The notes: generated from the letters alone by a model not told the origin. A DNA stretch of 64,000 nt from Populus alba (GCF_005239225.2 NC_133302.1:1240001-1304000); one strand, 5' to 3'. Counted from the stretch's first letter, positions 45,241-58,480 are shown. Translations and numbers: made by a program.

Positions 45241-45965
45241 CTATTAATGGAGGTTCCAATTAGTGCATTACTAGGCTTAGAACCAGCTAAAAAAGTTCAA
45301 ATAAGCTTTCAATAGACTTCTTCAGGAGACATGGGCTAAGGTGGAATTTTTTGGTTTCTCAATCTTGGTTCTTGATTGAACTTTCAACTTTTCAAATAAG
45401 TTGATCATTTTTTGTTGTGAATTTATATTTTCTGTTGCTCATTTCCAAGTGTAGGAATTGTGATCGAGTTAGTTTATAGTCTTTTTTGTTTTTTGGAGCA
45501 AGTCTTCTATTATAATAAGCTAATTTAAATCTCAACGAACTTTAATTAGATTGATTTTGAAATCACAAATTCCATTAAATTCTATTAAGGTTTGTATCAC
45601 GTATTGTTGCTGACAAGGGTCTGAAAAAGCCTCTCTATACCTCTCCACGTTTGAACAAGGGAGAAGTTCTATATTTAGAAACACATTCAAGCATGTACTT
45701 CCTCTCTTTTTTCTTTTTTTCTTTTTTCTTTTGTGCTTTCTAACTTGAGAAAATATATTAAAGAATAATATAAATCATAAAAATACTAAATCTATATAAG
45801 TTTTTGTACATCACAAACTGATTTTGGAGTTTAAAAAATATCCCCTTGTGAAATAAATTAAATAAATATGAAGTTTCAATTTTCTTCATCTTATGTTGTT
45901 ATTTTTTTAGAGGGTCCTTGGCTACTAGAAACAAGAATCGCACCCCTATGGGTTTAGTAGCTTTA

Positions 45966-46410
45966 TGTTAGGTTTATGTTAGGTTTGTTGCCATTAATGT
46001 GCAGCAACAATCATTGACAAATGCAGCAGCTGAACATGGTAGTTGCACCAACCATTTGACAAACGGTGCAACCCATGTACAACCACTGCTGTTGAAGAAG
46101 AAGAGCTACCACTGAAGCCTATAAATAGGCACTAAGAAAGAGAGCAAAATGTGAGAGTGTAGAGAGATTGTGAAGAGAAGAAGAGAGAAAGAGAGAGCTG
46201 CAAGGGCAACAATGAGAGCTGGGAGTAGAGTAAAGTGAAGTGATCCTCCTTCTCCATGTATTTGTTTTGTATTATTTCTCTATTTCTAAATAATATGGAC
46301 TCTCTCTCTCGTGGATATAGGCGATTTGCCGAACCACGTTAAATATTGTATCAGTGTGCTTGCACTCCTATGAGCAAATATCAGTACATCACCGGTCGGA
46401 TTTCCCAACA
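45966..46410 (+). mobile_element. Solo LTR, 445 bp, inserted in the aminopeptidase P remnant
   Basis: TGTTAGGTTTATG ... GATTTCCCAACA, flanked by a perfect 5 bp duplication CTTTA (45961-45965 and 46411-46415). The other copy of this locus (29205 region) lacks it and reads straight through AGCTTTATTAAGCC. A TATA element (CCTATAAATAGGC, about 46118) and a T-rich polyadenylation-like region fit an LTR with U3-R-U5. Confidence 0.85.
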
Positions 46411-46960
46411 CTTTATTCAGCCATGCCATCTCAGATTCATCCAAATAAGGGGCCAGAATATCCCTACATCTCCCATGGTAGCTGTTTAGCCAATTTATCA
46501 CTTCAGGACCTAGAAGGGTCAAGTCGATCATCTTCGTTTGATATGGTGCCCATGTTTTGTGCTCGAAAGATAAGTAGCCCTTGTCACCAAAATTGAATTT
46601 TGTATCAGCCTCCTTGACGATAAGCACATTCTCCAATCTTATCCCGAAGTTCCCATCCTCATAGCATCCAGGTTCATCTGTCACAGTCATGGAAGCTAAT
46701 TACGAGCATGTGGTCTGAAACTAATTAAATGAGGTCCTTCATGTACATTTAGGTATGATCCAATACCATGACCAGTGCCATGTCGATAATCAAGAGTCCA
46801 AGACCATCCTTCCATGAAGGAATTCGAGCAAGAATGTCAAGGGCATGACCGTTAGTTCCGTTGAGAAAACAAGCATTACCCAAAGCAATGTGACCCTTTG
46901 AGAACCTTGGTTCGCTGGAGACGAAGTTGATGATCGATGGTGTGCTGGCTAGCCAATGCT
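46411..46960 (-). pseudogene. Aminopeptidase P remnant, copy 2
   Basis: The minus-strand frame from 46690 reads MTVTDEPGCYEDGNFGIRLEN, then VLIVKEADTKFNFGDKGYLS, TWAPYQTKMIDLTLLGPE, and the C-terminal YLDESEMAWLNK. It then runs into the solo LTR. Upstream, 46955-46700 keeps GHIALGN.CFLNGTNG and HGTGHGIGS. The C-terminal catalytic lobe is better preserved than in copy 1. It lacks the N-terminal half and is not a working enzyme gene. Confidence 0.8.
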
Positions 46961-47139
46961 ACCCCCCTGTTTCTGTTTTTTTCTTTGTTTGTTTTATGGT
47001 GTTTTTTGGTTTTTTATCTATTGAATATAAATTATATATTGAGAATTCATCTAATAATTTAAAATATTAAATTAAAATAATTCTTTTGCATATTCAATCT
47101 GATAAATACATTTTGCCTTAAAAAAAGAAGGGCAGCACG

Positions 47140-48170
47140 CGTTTTCTTCAATTATGGATAAGAAATGATTTTTTTTTTCTGAGAAGAAATAGTGATCCAT
47201 CTTAAAGGCCTTCAGATTTCAACACATGAAGGGATGCATACATATCCCAGGAATTAACAATGGAGGAGGGATAACTTTTAATTGCCACTGATTTCTTGAC
47301 AAAACGCACCGTACTAGGCTGTTGTTAAGCCGTTACTTATGCGCACCGTTTCAATAAATTGTAATTCTCATCACTGAGAAGGCTGTCAAGTCAGCACCAT
47401 CTCCTGCTCTGTCTATATTTAGTGGCAGTTGTAAACTTGTAACAGAATGGGCATGCAAAAAATGAATGAGAACAATTGTTAATTCCTGCTGTGGATTCCC
47501 TCTCTTCTCCCCGTCTTTCTCTCGCTCCCGCTCTCTCCTTCTCTGTCTTCTCAATCTTTCTGGTTCAACACATATTGGAGGATTCTTAATCGGGTTGTTA
47601 CCTATAGATCCGTGATCTTATACCAGCTTTGTGATGTATGCAGGAATAATATTGGTCTTTAAATGGTTTTATTTCTTAAATAAATCAAAGAATTTAAGTT
47701 AATCTCTTTTCATTTTTGTTTATAAAAAATCTACTAGACTACTCGATCTATCCGTACCAGAGTATTTGAGCAACCAAAATAAAATTACCAAGGTTCTTCC
47801 AAGTTTCCATACTTAAATGAATACCAGAGTATTTGAGATACAAGTTCAAAAGAGACTCGAAAAGAAGGAACAACCTGTGATGTTTTGAATTAAAAGAGAT
47901 AAAAAAAAAAACAACAAAACCCTTAAAGGCTTAAATAGAGGGCATAAATGAATGAGGAGTATAATGAGATATTCTAGACAGAATTAAAAATTAATTATGG
48001 TCAGAAATTTCAATATAATTATGAATTTATAATATTTTTAGTTTGGTCCTTCAATTTAACAAAATATTACACACTTGTTACTTTGAATATTAGAAAAATC
48101 TGGCATTTCTTCCATTCCAAGCAAGCTAATGAAAAGGAAAGCATCTTTCTGCAATTTCTAGTTCAATTGT
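47140..48170. repeat. Segment duplicated from 36200-37190 (promoter/leader-like module)
   Basis: GAAGGGATGCATACATATCCCAGG, GCGCACCGTTTCAATAAATTG, CGCTCCCGCTCTCTCCTTCTC, GGAGGATTCTTAATCGGGTTG and the AT-rich run to CTGGCATTTCTTCCATTCC match. Small indels separate the copies. Confidence 0.75.
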
Positions 48171-49309
48171 TGTCCTCTCTCACCTTCTTTGTCTTCTCAA
48201 TCTTTTTGGTTCAACACATATTGGAGGATTTTTCAAACTTATTATTTAAATAGAATCATAAATTAAAATCATTATTTTTATCTAAAATCTTTCAAAATCA
48301 ACTAAATAACTCATTACCCAAAATAATTAAACACATTATATTCAAATCAAATTCATCAATTAACTCAAACAAAATCTTCAAAACTTTAACCTTCAACAAA
48401 CAGTAAATCAAAGCTAAAAAAATATATTTATACACATCAGAATATAAATATTACATTTTAAACTTATTTTCTATAACTCTCTTCTCTTTTATTTATCTTT
48501 CCCTCTTTCTTCTTCTTCTTTTTCTTTCCCTTTTCTTTTTCTTGCCGGTTCTCACTCTTAAATTTCAAATCCCTCTTTCTTTTTTCCTTCTATTTATACT
48601 TAGTAAGGTTTTATTCAATTACCAAATACTCCTTATTCATTTATATATATTTTTTAAACCTTCAAAGGCTTTGTTTCTTTTTTTTTTTCTATTCCTTTTT
48701 TTTTTCAAAAAAAACATTACACACTTGTTACTTTGAATATTGGGAAATCTGGCATTTCTTCGCCTTCCAAAGCAAGCTAATTGACTAAAGAAAGCATCTT
48801 TTCTGCACTTTCTAGTTCAATTGTTGTCCTCATAATTTTTTTTTTTACTAAGTTTGACATAACAATCTAGGGTTACATGAGAAATAAAAAAGAAAAAAAG
48901 AAGGATTAAAAAGCAAAAGTAAAAGGTAAAGAGAGGGATCTCTTTCGCCTCATCCCGTCAGTAAACATTACTTTCTTCTGGCCCGAAGTCCCTTAGTTGA
49001 GTGCCGCTTTGAAATCTGAAGGAAGGCAGTGGTAGATACTTCCTGTACTGAGTGCGTGCCTTTTGATGGAAGAAGTAAAAAAATTAAAATCAAAAGTGAA
49101 GAAAAGTGTGAATTTGGATAGGAGGAACAGAGGAGCATTGGAGCAGCAGGAGCTAACAATTTTGGGATGTGAATATATGAGGAAAATCAGAGAAAATAGA
49201 GATGCAGAGAGTAAAAGAGTGCGGCTGATTGTCTTTAGAGAATACTATTTAGATTTAGGGTTAAAAAAAAACTTATTTATACTTCTTCCTCAAAATTGCA
49301 TAATGGACA
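48171..49309. other. Intergenic; pyrimidine-rich tract and duplicated flank
   Basis: 48470-48720 is T/CT-rich low complexity. 48720-49045 repeats 37080-37150 and 37980-38230. 49063-49332 has an unrecognised Lys-rich ORF. No family assignment. Confidence 0.5.
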
Positions 49310-50878
49310 AACAAAGCCCCTTTGTATGGTAGTTTCCAGGAGACAGTGGGAGTAATAATTGCATATTGGACAAAGAAAGCGCAAGGGACTTGCCCTATTG
49401 TTTTATTTCTTTAGAGTAAACGGGTAACTATCTATTCCTCCTTCATGTTAATCAATTAATTGCCTGTGCTTTCCTTTTATGAGATCAGCTGTTACTGACA
49501 GACTAAAAATTAAAGTTTGCAGTTCTGATTAAATTAAAACAACAAAACATATGTGTATCCATGCTAGCAGCTGACCCGAGCAGTACTGTTATTTCTGGCC
49601 AAGTGATTTTCTTCGAAGTTTCGATATTCATTAATTGTTCTGACTTTTTATCATCAAACAGTAAACTCAAGGATTTGAAGCAGTGTAATGTGAACACGTT
49701 GAATAGTTAATGTGGATAAATAAAGCAGAAAGTGACATAAAGCAGAAAGGCCCCTTTACTTGTTTTAGGCTGGACCACAGGTTTTCTAGCTTTTGCAATG
49801 TGTACCACAGGTTAAACTTTCTAGATCTGGAAAAAGCTATGAAAAATTACCAAAGCACCCTCTTTTCTTTTCATTTCCATTTCACATTCATTTCTCTTTC
49901 AATTCATCCTAAATTACCAAAGCTTGATTTCTCTCGCTATACCATTGACTTCCTAATTTCCCTCACCAAATTTCTTAAACCTGTCTCATGGTCTGTGCTT
50001 CCTTTTCTGATTGAATCGAATCGTCTCTTCTGGAGTTCGACATCTTTTCTGCTTGCAAGGTAAATCCTGATTTATTTTCTTGTTTTTCTACCACTAATTT
50101 TGTTTCTACACCCATTTGTTTTGGCTCTTCCAAAACGAAGTGGAACTTAATTATATGTGTTTCTTAATCAATCTTAGAACTCAAACTAATATTATAGCTT
50201 TGTTCTTAATGTTCATTTCGCTATCAAGTTCAACTTCTTATCTTAAAAATAATGATAATTTATTCCAAATTTTTATTTTAGATTGCTTGGTAGTCTCTTT
50301 TTCTGACAATTATTTCAATTATCCAATGCTTACTATAAATATTTCTCTGCTTAAAGTACATCTCTAACAGGAAAATATATAGTTAAGGCCTCCTGTTTAT
50401 TTTTTTATATTAAATTAATAAACAAGCTGTAGAATTTATATTTGTTCCTAATGATCGATTTTAATTGCATATGCTTTGTTTACAGCTTCGATCAGTTTAG
50501 TTTTTCACATATTATGGCAACGATTTTTGCTAACAACTTGTTTTATTTCTCTAGGGAAAATAATTAAATGATTGTTTCTGCTTTTCAAAGCTGAAATTGT
50601 TTGTTTTGTTCTCACAGCTTGTTTTGCTACCAACTTCAATTATCATCTCTGTCACACAGCGGCAAGGGCATTCTTTTGAAGACACAATATCATATTAATT
50701 ATCAGACCAGAAGGTGTGTGTGTGTGTGTGTGTATATGCGGTCTTTTCCTTTGCTTAGTTCTGTTTTTGGAGATTTATCTCCTTGTCTTCCATGGAATGT
50801 AATCCTTATTTCAGTATTGTCTCCAAATAAATGAATTTGTTATTTTCCCCTCTGCAGGCCACAGAAGAAAAGGAGAAA
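49310..50878 (+). promoter_or_regulatory. NLR-D 5' region: unbroken 5' module, leader exon and intron
   Basis: The uninterrupted form of the module used as Copia target is at 49310-49480 (GGAGACAGTGGGAGTAATAATTGC ... GAGTAAACGGGTAAC). A leader exon ends at 50060 (TTGCAAG, then GTAAATCC). The intron carries a GT microsatellite (50716-50733) and ends CCCCTCTGCAG at about 50857, giving GCCACAGAAGAAAAGGAGAAA before ATG 50879. The last part differs from NLR-B and NLR-C and is shared with NLR-E. Confidence 0.6.
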
Positions 50879-53800
50879 ATGGTTCTGCCAAAGGGTTCAT
50901 TTTGGGAGCATGTTGAGGAGATGCCTGATGATAGTAGGCGGTGTAAGTTTTGTGGTCATTTATTCTCCAAGCTAACTCCGATTACCAGGTTCAAGTTTCA
51001 TTGGTCAGGAGTTCCAAGGCGTGGAACTACAATTTGTGACAAAGTGCCAGAACTGGTTCGAGAAGCAGCGTTCGCTGCTGTTGATGGCCCTCCAGAAAAA
51101 GAACCATAGATTCACAGAAACGTCAAGCAATGATGGGGCACAACAAGAAGAAGCTCTTTTCCGTCAAGGAGCTCGAAGAAAGGATAGATAGCTTACATGT
51201 TGAAGTCGACAATGTGGCAGGAGATGCAGGAACGACACAAGCAGCAGATAGAATGGGTCAAGCACTCGAAGAAGTTTGGAAAGAGTTCGGTAGAATGGTT
51301 AATGGAGGATGCTATAGAGAATGGGACTGGAGGACTAGTGCAGCCGGGTGCAGGAGCTAGCTCTTCTGGAGGGCTTACAGGCAACACAAATGAGACTCCA
51401 GGAGATACATTACCTGCTAGCTTACATGTTGAAGTCGACAATGTTGGCACCACAAGGGCAACATCTGGAGAGAGTATCTTGGCAGCCTGTTGTAAGAGGT
51501 AGTTCTCATGAGAGGCCACTTGTTAATCACGAATGAGCCTCAAGAAGATTCTTCCCAACCAACTGATCCACTGTGTCTTACCCCATGGAAAATATCATGA
51601 TCAACTCCGTACTCCACTAGTGAACATGGTTGGAGACCCTGGGCAGCCTGCTGTGAGAGATAGCACTCGTGAAGTTCTTCAACGTAATGGCGATGAGAGC
51701 GGACGAGATGTGTTTCTAACTGAAGAACTTTCAGGTGGAGAGTTTGAAAATAATAAGAATGCTATCTGGTCGTGGATAATGAATGATGAAGCCTCATCAA
51801 GTATTGGCATTTACGGGATGGGGGGTGTGGGCAAAACAACATTGCTCACACATATCTACAATCAGCTTCTACAAGAACCTGACACTTTTCCTCATGTTCA
51901 CTGGATCACAGTATCGCAGGATTTTAGTGTTTATAAATTGCGGAATCTTATTGCAAAGGACATTCATTTAGATCTTTCAAATGAAGACAACGAGAGGAAA
52001 AGGGCTGCCAAAATGTCAAAAGCATTAATTGAGAAACAACGGTGGGTTCTCATTTTAGATGATTTGTGGAACCGTTTTGATTTTGATAAGGTGGGAATTC
52101 CTATCCAAGTGAAGGGATGCAAACTAATTCTTACAACTCGATCATTTGAAGTTTGCCAGCAGATGGTCTGCAAGAAGATAATCAAAGTGGAGCCTCTTTC
52201 AATGGAAAGAAGCTTGGGCTCTGTTCATAAAGATACTTGGATGTATTCCTCCAGAAGTGGAAGAAATTGCAAAATCTATGGCAAGTGAATGTGCTGGTTT
52301 GCCTCTAGGAATTAAAACGATGGCCGGAACTATGAGGGGAGTGGATGACATATGTGAGTGGAGGAATGCTTTAGAGGAACTGAAACAATCAAGGGTTTGG
52401 GAGGACATGGATGAGGAGGTATTCCAAATATTAAGATTTAGTTATATGCACTTAAAGGAGTCAGCACTGCAACAATGTTTCTTGTACTGTGCAGTATTCC
52501 CTGAAGAACTTTCATGATCCGTAGAGAGGATTTGATAGCTTATTTGATTGACGAGGGAGTGATAAAGGGTTGAATAGTAGGGAGGCAGAGTTTTAACAAA
52601 GGCCACTCGATGCTTAATAAACTTGAAAGAGTCTGCCTATTGGAAAGTGCTAAGAAAGGGTATGTCAAGATGCATGACTTGATTAGGGATATGGCCATTC
52701 AAATACCTGGAAGATAACTCTCTAGACATGGTTAAAAGCAGGTGCACAATTAAGAGAATTGCCGGGTGCAGAGGAGTGGACAGAGAATCTTACGAGAGTT
52801 TCACTGATGTATAACCAAATTGAAAAAATTCCTTCCGGTCATTCACCAAGGTGTCCCAGTCTTTCAAACTCTATTGTTGCGCAGAAATCCACTGGTGCAT
52901 ATTGCAGATTCATTTTTTGAGCAGTTGCATGGGCCTCAAGGTTCTTGATCTGTCTCGTACATATATCACAAAACTGCCTGACTCTGTCTCTGAATTGGTG
53001 AGTCTCATTGTATTATTGCTCAAAGAATGTAGGGAGTTGAGGCATGTACCTAGTCATTGAAAAAGCTCAAGGCATTGAAGAGGTTAGATCTCACTCGCAC
53101 TGAACTTGAAAAAGATGCCTCAAGGCATGGAATGTCTATGCAACCTAATAATATCTTGGAATGAATGGATGTTGTGAGAAAGAGTTTCCCAGTGGGTTGT
53201 TACCTAAGCTATCTGACCTGCAAATCTTGAAATTAGAGACGTTTCCTTATGTTAGAATGTTACGATATGCTCCGATAACAGTTAAAGGAAAGGAAGTAGG
53301 ATGCTTGAGAAAGTTGGAAACTTTGGAATGCCGTTTTGAAGGTTACTCTGACTACGTGGAGTATCTCAAATCTCGAGATGAGACCCAATCACTAAGCACA
53401 ATACCACATCTGGGTAGGGCATTCAATGGATTATCGAGATTATCATGGTAGAAGTAAAAACAATTGTTTTCAGTAACTTGAGTGTAAATAGAGATGGAGA
53501 TTTTCAGATCATGTTCCCAAGGACATTCAACGACTGGTCATTTGTGATTGTGATAATGCAACAAGTTTATGCGATGTTTCCTCTCTAATAAAGTATGCAA
53601 CTGAACTGGAGGATATCGATATTAGGTGTTGCAATATCATGGAGAGCTTGGTTTCATCTTCTTGGTTTACTCTACTCCATCTTACAATGGTATATTTCTA
53701 GTCTTAAGAAGTTTCATTGTTATGGTTGTAAGAGTATGAAGAAGTTGTTCCCTCTTGTCTTGCTGCCAAGCCTCGTAAAATTAGAAGAAATTGAAGTTTG

Positions 53801-54173
53801 TAATTGTGAGAAAATGGAGGAGATAATAGTTTGGGACAAAGATCGAATGAAGAAGGGGTTATAGGTGAAGAAAGCAGCAGCAACAACGAATTCAAAAAAC
53901 TTAAAAATTCTGAAATTGTATTGTTTACCAGAACTAAAAAGCATTTGCAGGGCAAAACTGAGATGTGATTCTCTTGAAGAAATTCACGTAATGAATTGTG
54001 AGAAGCTGAAGAGGATACCAATTTATCTTCCGTTTCTTGAAAATGGTGGGCTATTTCCTCCCCCTTCTCTTAGAGAAATATATGCAGTACCTGAAGAATG
54101 GTGGGAGTCAGTCTTGGAATGGGACCATCCTAAAGCTAAGGAAGTTCTTCGCCCCTTTGTAGAGTTCTGCTAA
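50879..54173 (+). pseudogene. NLR-D: BED-NBS-LRR gene, scattered small frameshifts
   Basis: BED subtype A: MVLPKGSFWEHVEEMPDD, CKFCGHLFSK (zinc Cys pair), FKFHWSG, then DKVPELVREAAF. An extra A near 51104 ends that frame. The linker has AGDAGTTQAADRMGQ and SSGGLTGNT. From 51533 NB-ARC is open: IYGMGGVGKTTLL (P-loop, 51815-51841), HWITVSQDFSV, WVLILDDLW, LILTTR. A frame slip near 52204 (GGAAAG) is followed by CAGLPLGIKTM, QQCFLYCAVFPE, MHD KMHDLIRDMAIQ (about 52666) and LRRs. Further shifts lie near 52505, 52707, 53049 and 53400. The 3' end from 52993 is nearly identical to NLR-A and stops at the same TAA (54171-54173). One full repair-free ORF does not exist here. Confidence 0.87.
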
Positions 54174-54310
54174 TGTCGAATTTAAGTTTAGGTGCTTCCG
54201 CCCTTTGTTGAGATTGATTGGTAGGAGACGACATTGCCCAAACTATACATATATTTTCCTCCTTTTAAGCTATGCTTTTTAATGTATTTTAAGCTTATTT
54301 GAGTTTATTA

Positions 54311-55644
54311 CACTACCATAATCTTTATATTTACCGACGAAAATCCGTCGGTATTTGCACTGTCATTCCGTTGGTAATTAATTTACCAATGAAATCACCA
54401 ACTCGGTGAATCTTTCATCGGTAATTTTTTGTCTGTCGGTAAGTCCGTTGGTAATTAAAAAAAAATTAGTACCAATGGAAAAAACATATTTCCCTTAGCA
54501 AAATACCGTATGTAATTCCCGTTGGTAATTATTTAAAAAATCTATTTTACAAAACTATAAATAATTAAATTAATATAAATCAACACTCTATAATACTCAA
54601 AATGCTTGGAAAAAGAAGAAGAAAATCAACTCAAACAAATTTGCAACAAATAAATAACACGAAAAAATAAATTCAACTAAAAAAATTCATATGAAAAAAA
54701 TTTAAAAATCCTATAAAATCCTGCAACTACATTCATACAATTATTAAGAATAAAAAACAATTAAAATATAATGAAAAAAACACGAAAAAAAAAGAAAGAA
54801 AAGAAAAAAACAAAAATCTTACCTTAATGTAGTTGCAAGTGAAGCTAAGAAGAGAAAAATAATCGTAAAATATACTAATTAAAAAAACTGAGAAGAAAAA
54901 AAGAAGAAAGGAGAAGAAGACATACCTGAGCATGGAGGAGAGGAGAAGGAGTTGAGGAGAGAAGAGAAGAAAAAGAAATGGATATTGATGTTTTTAACAT
55001 ATGGGGAAGAAGAAGAAGAAGAAGAAGAGAAAGGAAACGAGTCTGTTGTGAAATTAAGGATTCTAGGCTTTTTTATTAGGGCATTTTACCGACGGTTTTA
55101 CAGGCGGATAATTAAATATTAATATTTTTAATCATTCCGTCGGTGATTCCGTTTATAATTTTTAATTTAATCAAAAAATTTCAGATGCAGCCAAATATCA
55201 CCGACGACTTTTCAATCCATCGGTGATTATGTTTGTAATATTTAATTTAAAATTTAAAATTAGTCTTATTTTTTTTAGAAAACCGCCAAATGAAACCGAC
55301 GACTTGTCAATCCGTCGGTGATTTTTGTCTGTAAAGAACAGGTATTAACAGAGCCCTCTGTAAAATATCGACGGATTTTTTTCGTCGGTGATTCCCTTTG
55401 TAATTGATATTATAAACAGTGTTCACAATTTGCCAATGATTTTTACCGACTTTTCAATCCGTAGGTAATTCCGTTGGTAAAATTGGCACATCTTTTTTTT
55501 TTTCTTTTTTTAATTATTTTTTTCCCACTGTAATTCCCTCGGTATATACGAGGGAATATTTCCGTCTATAAATCCGTTAGAAATTTACCGATGAAAATAT
55601 TCCCTCGGTATTTTCCATTTATATTTAATAATTTTCTAGTAGTG
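54311..55644. mobile_element. Non-autonomous CACTA transposon, copy 2 (carried by the duplication)
   Basis: Same termini (CACTACCATAATC ... TTTCTAGTAGTG) and same flanks as 1314-2718, so it was copied with the segment, not inserted again. About 70 bp shorter, with deletions near 54535, 54715 and 55348. Confidence 0.85.
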
Positions 55645-57590
55645 TTGGAAGTTATTTTTTATGAGTTTGGTATGCTAATAAACTTTGTGAATTAATTGCT
55701 AAAGATAAGAAATCCTGCATTTTATGTTTCGGACCTAGCTACTTATAACAGGTGTTTCACCAAGTTAGGCTTAATCTAAGTTAAAGTACACATGTCAAGC
55801 TTTCCAAAAAGGTATTACGGAAAAAAAATTCAATCTCATTTGGATCCCTAATTAGACCTGCAAACTCGGGTCAAGAAATCTTACCTCGTAGCAAGATTCT
55901 CTGCTTTCACACTAGATATTGAAATGAGAATAGCTTGAGCATCATATATCAAAATAAGGCTATTCAAAAAGCCCAGATTTATCTACACATACATAAATAC
56001 AACTTTCATGAAGGACTCTAAGTCAGATTAAATCTTTTTGAAGGCCAAACTCCATATGCAATCTAAAAGACAAGATGGGTTTCCTGATCTGATTAGGAAA
56101 CTAATGGTGTTGAGCATCCTACTACGACTGAAAGTTTAACATAAAAACATGGGCCTAGGACGCCAAGAGAGGTTTCAAATCAAGCCTCCAACATGCCATG
56201 AATGAAAGAAATACATCTGGGATGGTTGGATATTGCAAGAAACCAAGTCAGAAAAAAAAAGTCTAAGTTGCAGCAGAATTGAAATTGTAACAAAGTTGTG
56301 ACAACAGCAAAGTCAGTTTTCTACACAAATTTTGAGAGACTTATCCAACTTTAAGAACCAAATAAAGAATGAACGAATTAAGTATCATGAATACTTATAA
56401 TTAGAGAATAATCCTGGAGAAATTTGGCAGCCAAAAAAGGAGGATAAATAGAGCAGAAACACAGCTGAAACAGGGTTCAAAAAACATTCTTTCTTCTCTA
56501 CTTTTTGTCAAATTTCCAACAGCTATGAACTAAATTCCTAAATTCGGTTCAAGAGGGATAGACACCATCTTCATTAGCAAGTTATGAGAAGTAAAGTTAT
56601 CATTATAATTCTTTCAGATTCAAGTATTTATTTTTCCTTGTTCAGAATTATATTATTGATTGTTATTCAAAGCTTATTGAATTGTTTTGAGATGACATGT
56701 ATGCTTTCTAGTTTCTTTCAATCTGTAATTGTTGTTAGGGATGAGAGTAAGAAGCAAAAGAATTAATTTGATTGTTGTAACTCTCATCTTGATTTATTAG
56801 GGAAGAATAAACTAAGTTAAATTATCAAGCTTTTGAACGTTGCTTAGAATAAATGCACAAATTTTATTCCTAAAGACTACTGTTGAATTAATGAAAATTG
56901 CTTTCAATATTATATTCGTTTGATGGTAAGAAATTGATTAGAGAGCTTTTCCTAATTAATGTACTAGTAACCTCATCGGTTTTCCCTTAACTTTAAAGGA
57001 TATCAAATTTATTTGCTTGACATGAAAGAAATATTTATTTTACTTCGATGATCAACAAATTTTATAGGAATAGATGTGTGGATCCTTGAACTAATTTAAC
57101 AACATATCAATTTATTATTTTCAAATTATTGTTTTCTTAAACTTTCATTCAAATCCCTGTTCTTTCTTATTTCAATATATTATAGGAAGATTAAAAGAAA
57201 ATTTCCTTGGGTTCAACCTGGTTTTCATGATCATACTACAAAATTTATTTTTGTTTGTGATACTTAAATCAAAATTATATTTTGGTGGGTCCCAACTACC
57301 GACCATCTACTTTTTAAAACATTTTTTGCTTGCTTGCTTTTTTTTTTTTTTAATGGCCATTTCACCTTGTAGAATGATGGAAAAGGATCCATGTAGTTCG
57401 GGAAAGAGGCTCCGTTGTTGATGTGTATGATCATTTCACCAGACAAAAAAGCCCTTGCATTTACAACCCTTGATCATTTATATTATCGTAATCATATGAT
57501 GGCTCTTCGAGAATGAAAACAAATGAAAACAGTTCTCATTTTACCATTTTGAATATATTATAGCATCCTTATTTGGGTTTATCTGGGATT
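55645..57590. other. Intergenic copy of 2719-4640
   Basis: Collinear with the first copy; no additional gene or repeat was seen. Confidence 0.6.
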
Positions 57591-57943
57591 CTGTCAGGCC
57601 TATGTTTTGCGAGAGAGGAAGTCTTTCGGAGTTGGTTGATTCCAAAATTGGGGTCAGAGTATTCTTCAGAGGAGGCAATGGTACTGATGCTAAATTGTCG
57701 CTCTCTTACGTACCAACGCATCCCACTCTGAGGCCTACAATGTCTCAAGTTGTGAGCATGCTCGACAGCCGTACTCCTGTTCAGGACTTCTTTCTGATCC
57801 TGGGTTTTTCCGCGATCAACACAAAATACAAGGCTATAAGAAACCATTTCTGGCAGAATCTAAGCCAAACTTATAGCATGTCTATAAAAAGATCATACTG
57901 TTCTGATTCTACAAACTCATGGAGAACCGAGTTAGTTCAGTAA
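57591..57943 (+). pseudogene. RLK tail relic 4: kinase C-terminus (duplicate of relic 1)
   Basis: ERGSLSELVDSKI, PTLRPTMSQVVSML, FSAINTKYKAIRNHFWQ and the stop after ELVQ match 4655-4996. It shares the same 2-nt loss after AYVL and adds new indels near 57643 and 57693-57724. It is therefore a copy of an already broken gene. Confidence 0.75.
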
Positions 57944-58086
57944 AATCTAATTAGTAAATGTTGTATCATATATATTATCTTGAAATAATTTGCCGAGGTG
58001 TGAAAAGTCCAATAATTTGCAGAAGAAGATGCTACAACCATGCAATCTGCAACGGTAATGTCTTGCAACAAAGATGAAATCACACA

Positions 58087-58480
58087 GCATGAAGGGATGC
58101 ATGCATATCTCAGGAATTAACAATGGTGGAGGGATAACTTTAATTGCCACTGATTTCTTGAAAAAAACGCACCGTGCTAAGCTGCTGTTAGCCGTTGCTT
58201 ACGCGCACCGTTTCAAAAAATGAATGAGAACTGCTGTGGGATTCCCTCTCTTCTCTCCGTCTTTCTCTCGCTCCCGCTCTCTCCTTCTCTGTCTTCTCAA
58301 TCTTTCTGATTCCACTGAGTTCAACACAGATTGGAGGATTCTTAATCGGGTTGTTACCTATAGATCGTACGTGATCTTATACAAATGTGATGTATATATA
58401 TGCAGGAATAATATTGGTCTTTAAATGGTTTTATTTCTAAATAAATCAAAGAATTTAAGTTAATCTCTTGGCAGCAGGAT
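58087..58480 (+). repeat. Third copy of the promoter/leader-like module
   Basis: CATGAAGGGATGCATGCATATCTC, ACGCACCGTG, GCGCACCGTTTCAAAAAATG, CGCTCCCGCTCTCTCC and GGAGGATTCTTAATCGGGTTG match 47220-47640 and 36285-36640. The RLK tail lies immediately before it. Confidence 0.7.

Larger units (their letters stand above)
45240..47240. repeat. Segment duplicated from 28490-30060 (copy 2, with LTR insertion)
   Basis: Collinear with copy 1 from CTATTAATGGAGGTTCC to the block ending TTTCAACACATGAAGGGATG, apart from the LTR at 45966-46410. Confidence 0.8.
52993..58087. repeat. 5.1 kb segmental duplication of window positions 1-5140
   Basis: Collinear from the LRR (AATTGGTGAGTCTCA) through the CACTA element, spacer and RLK tail to GAAATCACACAG, where copy 1 continues with GACACTTACC and copy 2 switches to CATGAAGGGATG. 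Differences seen are mostly 1-3 base indels. Copy 1 may extend left of the window. Confidence 0.93.

Noticed and set aside
49063..49332. Lys/Arg-rich ORF
   Set aside because: AT-rich low-complexity origin; it ends in sequence belonging to the NLR 5' module.
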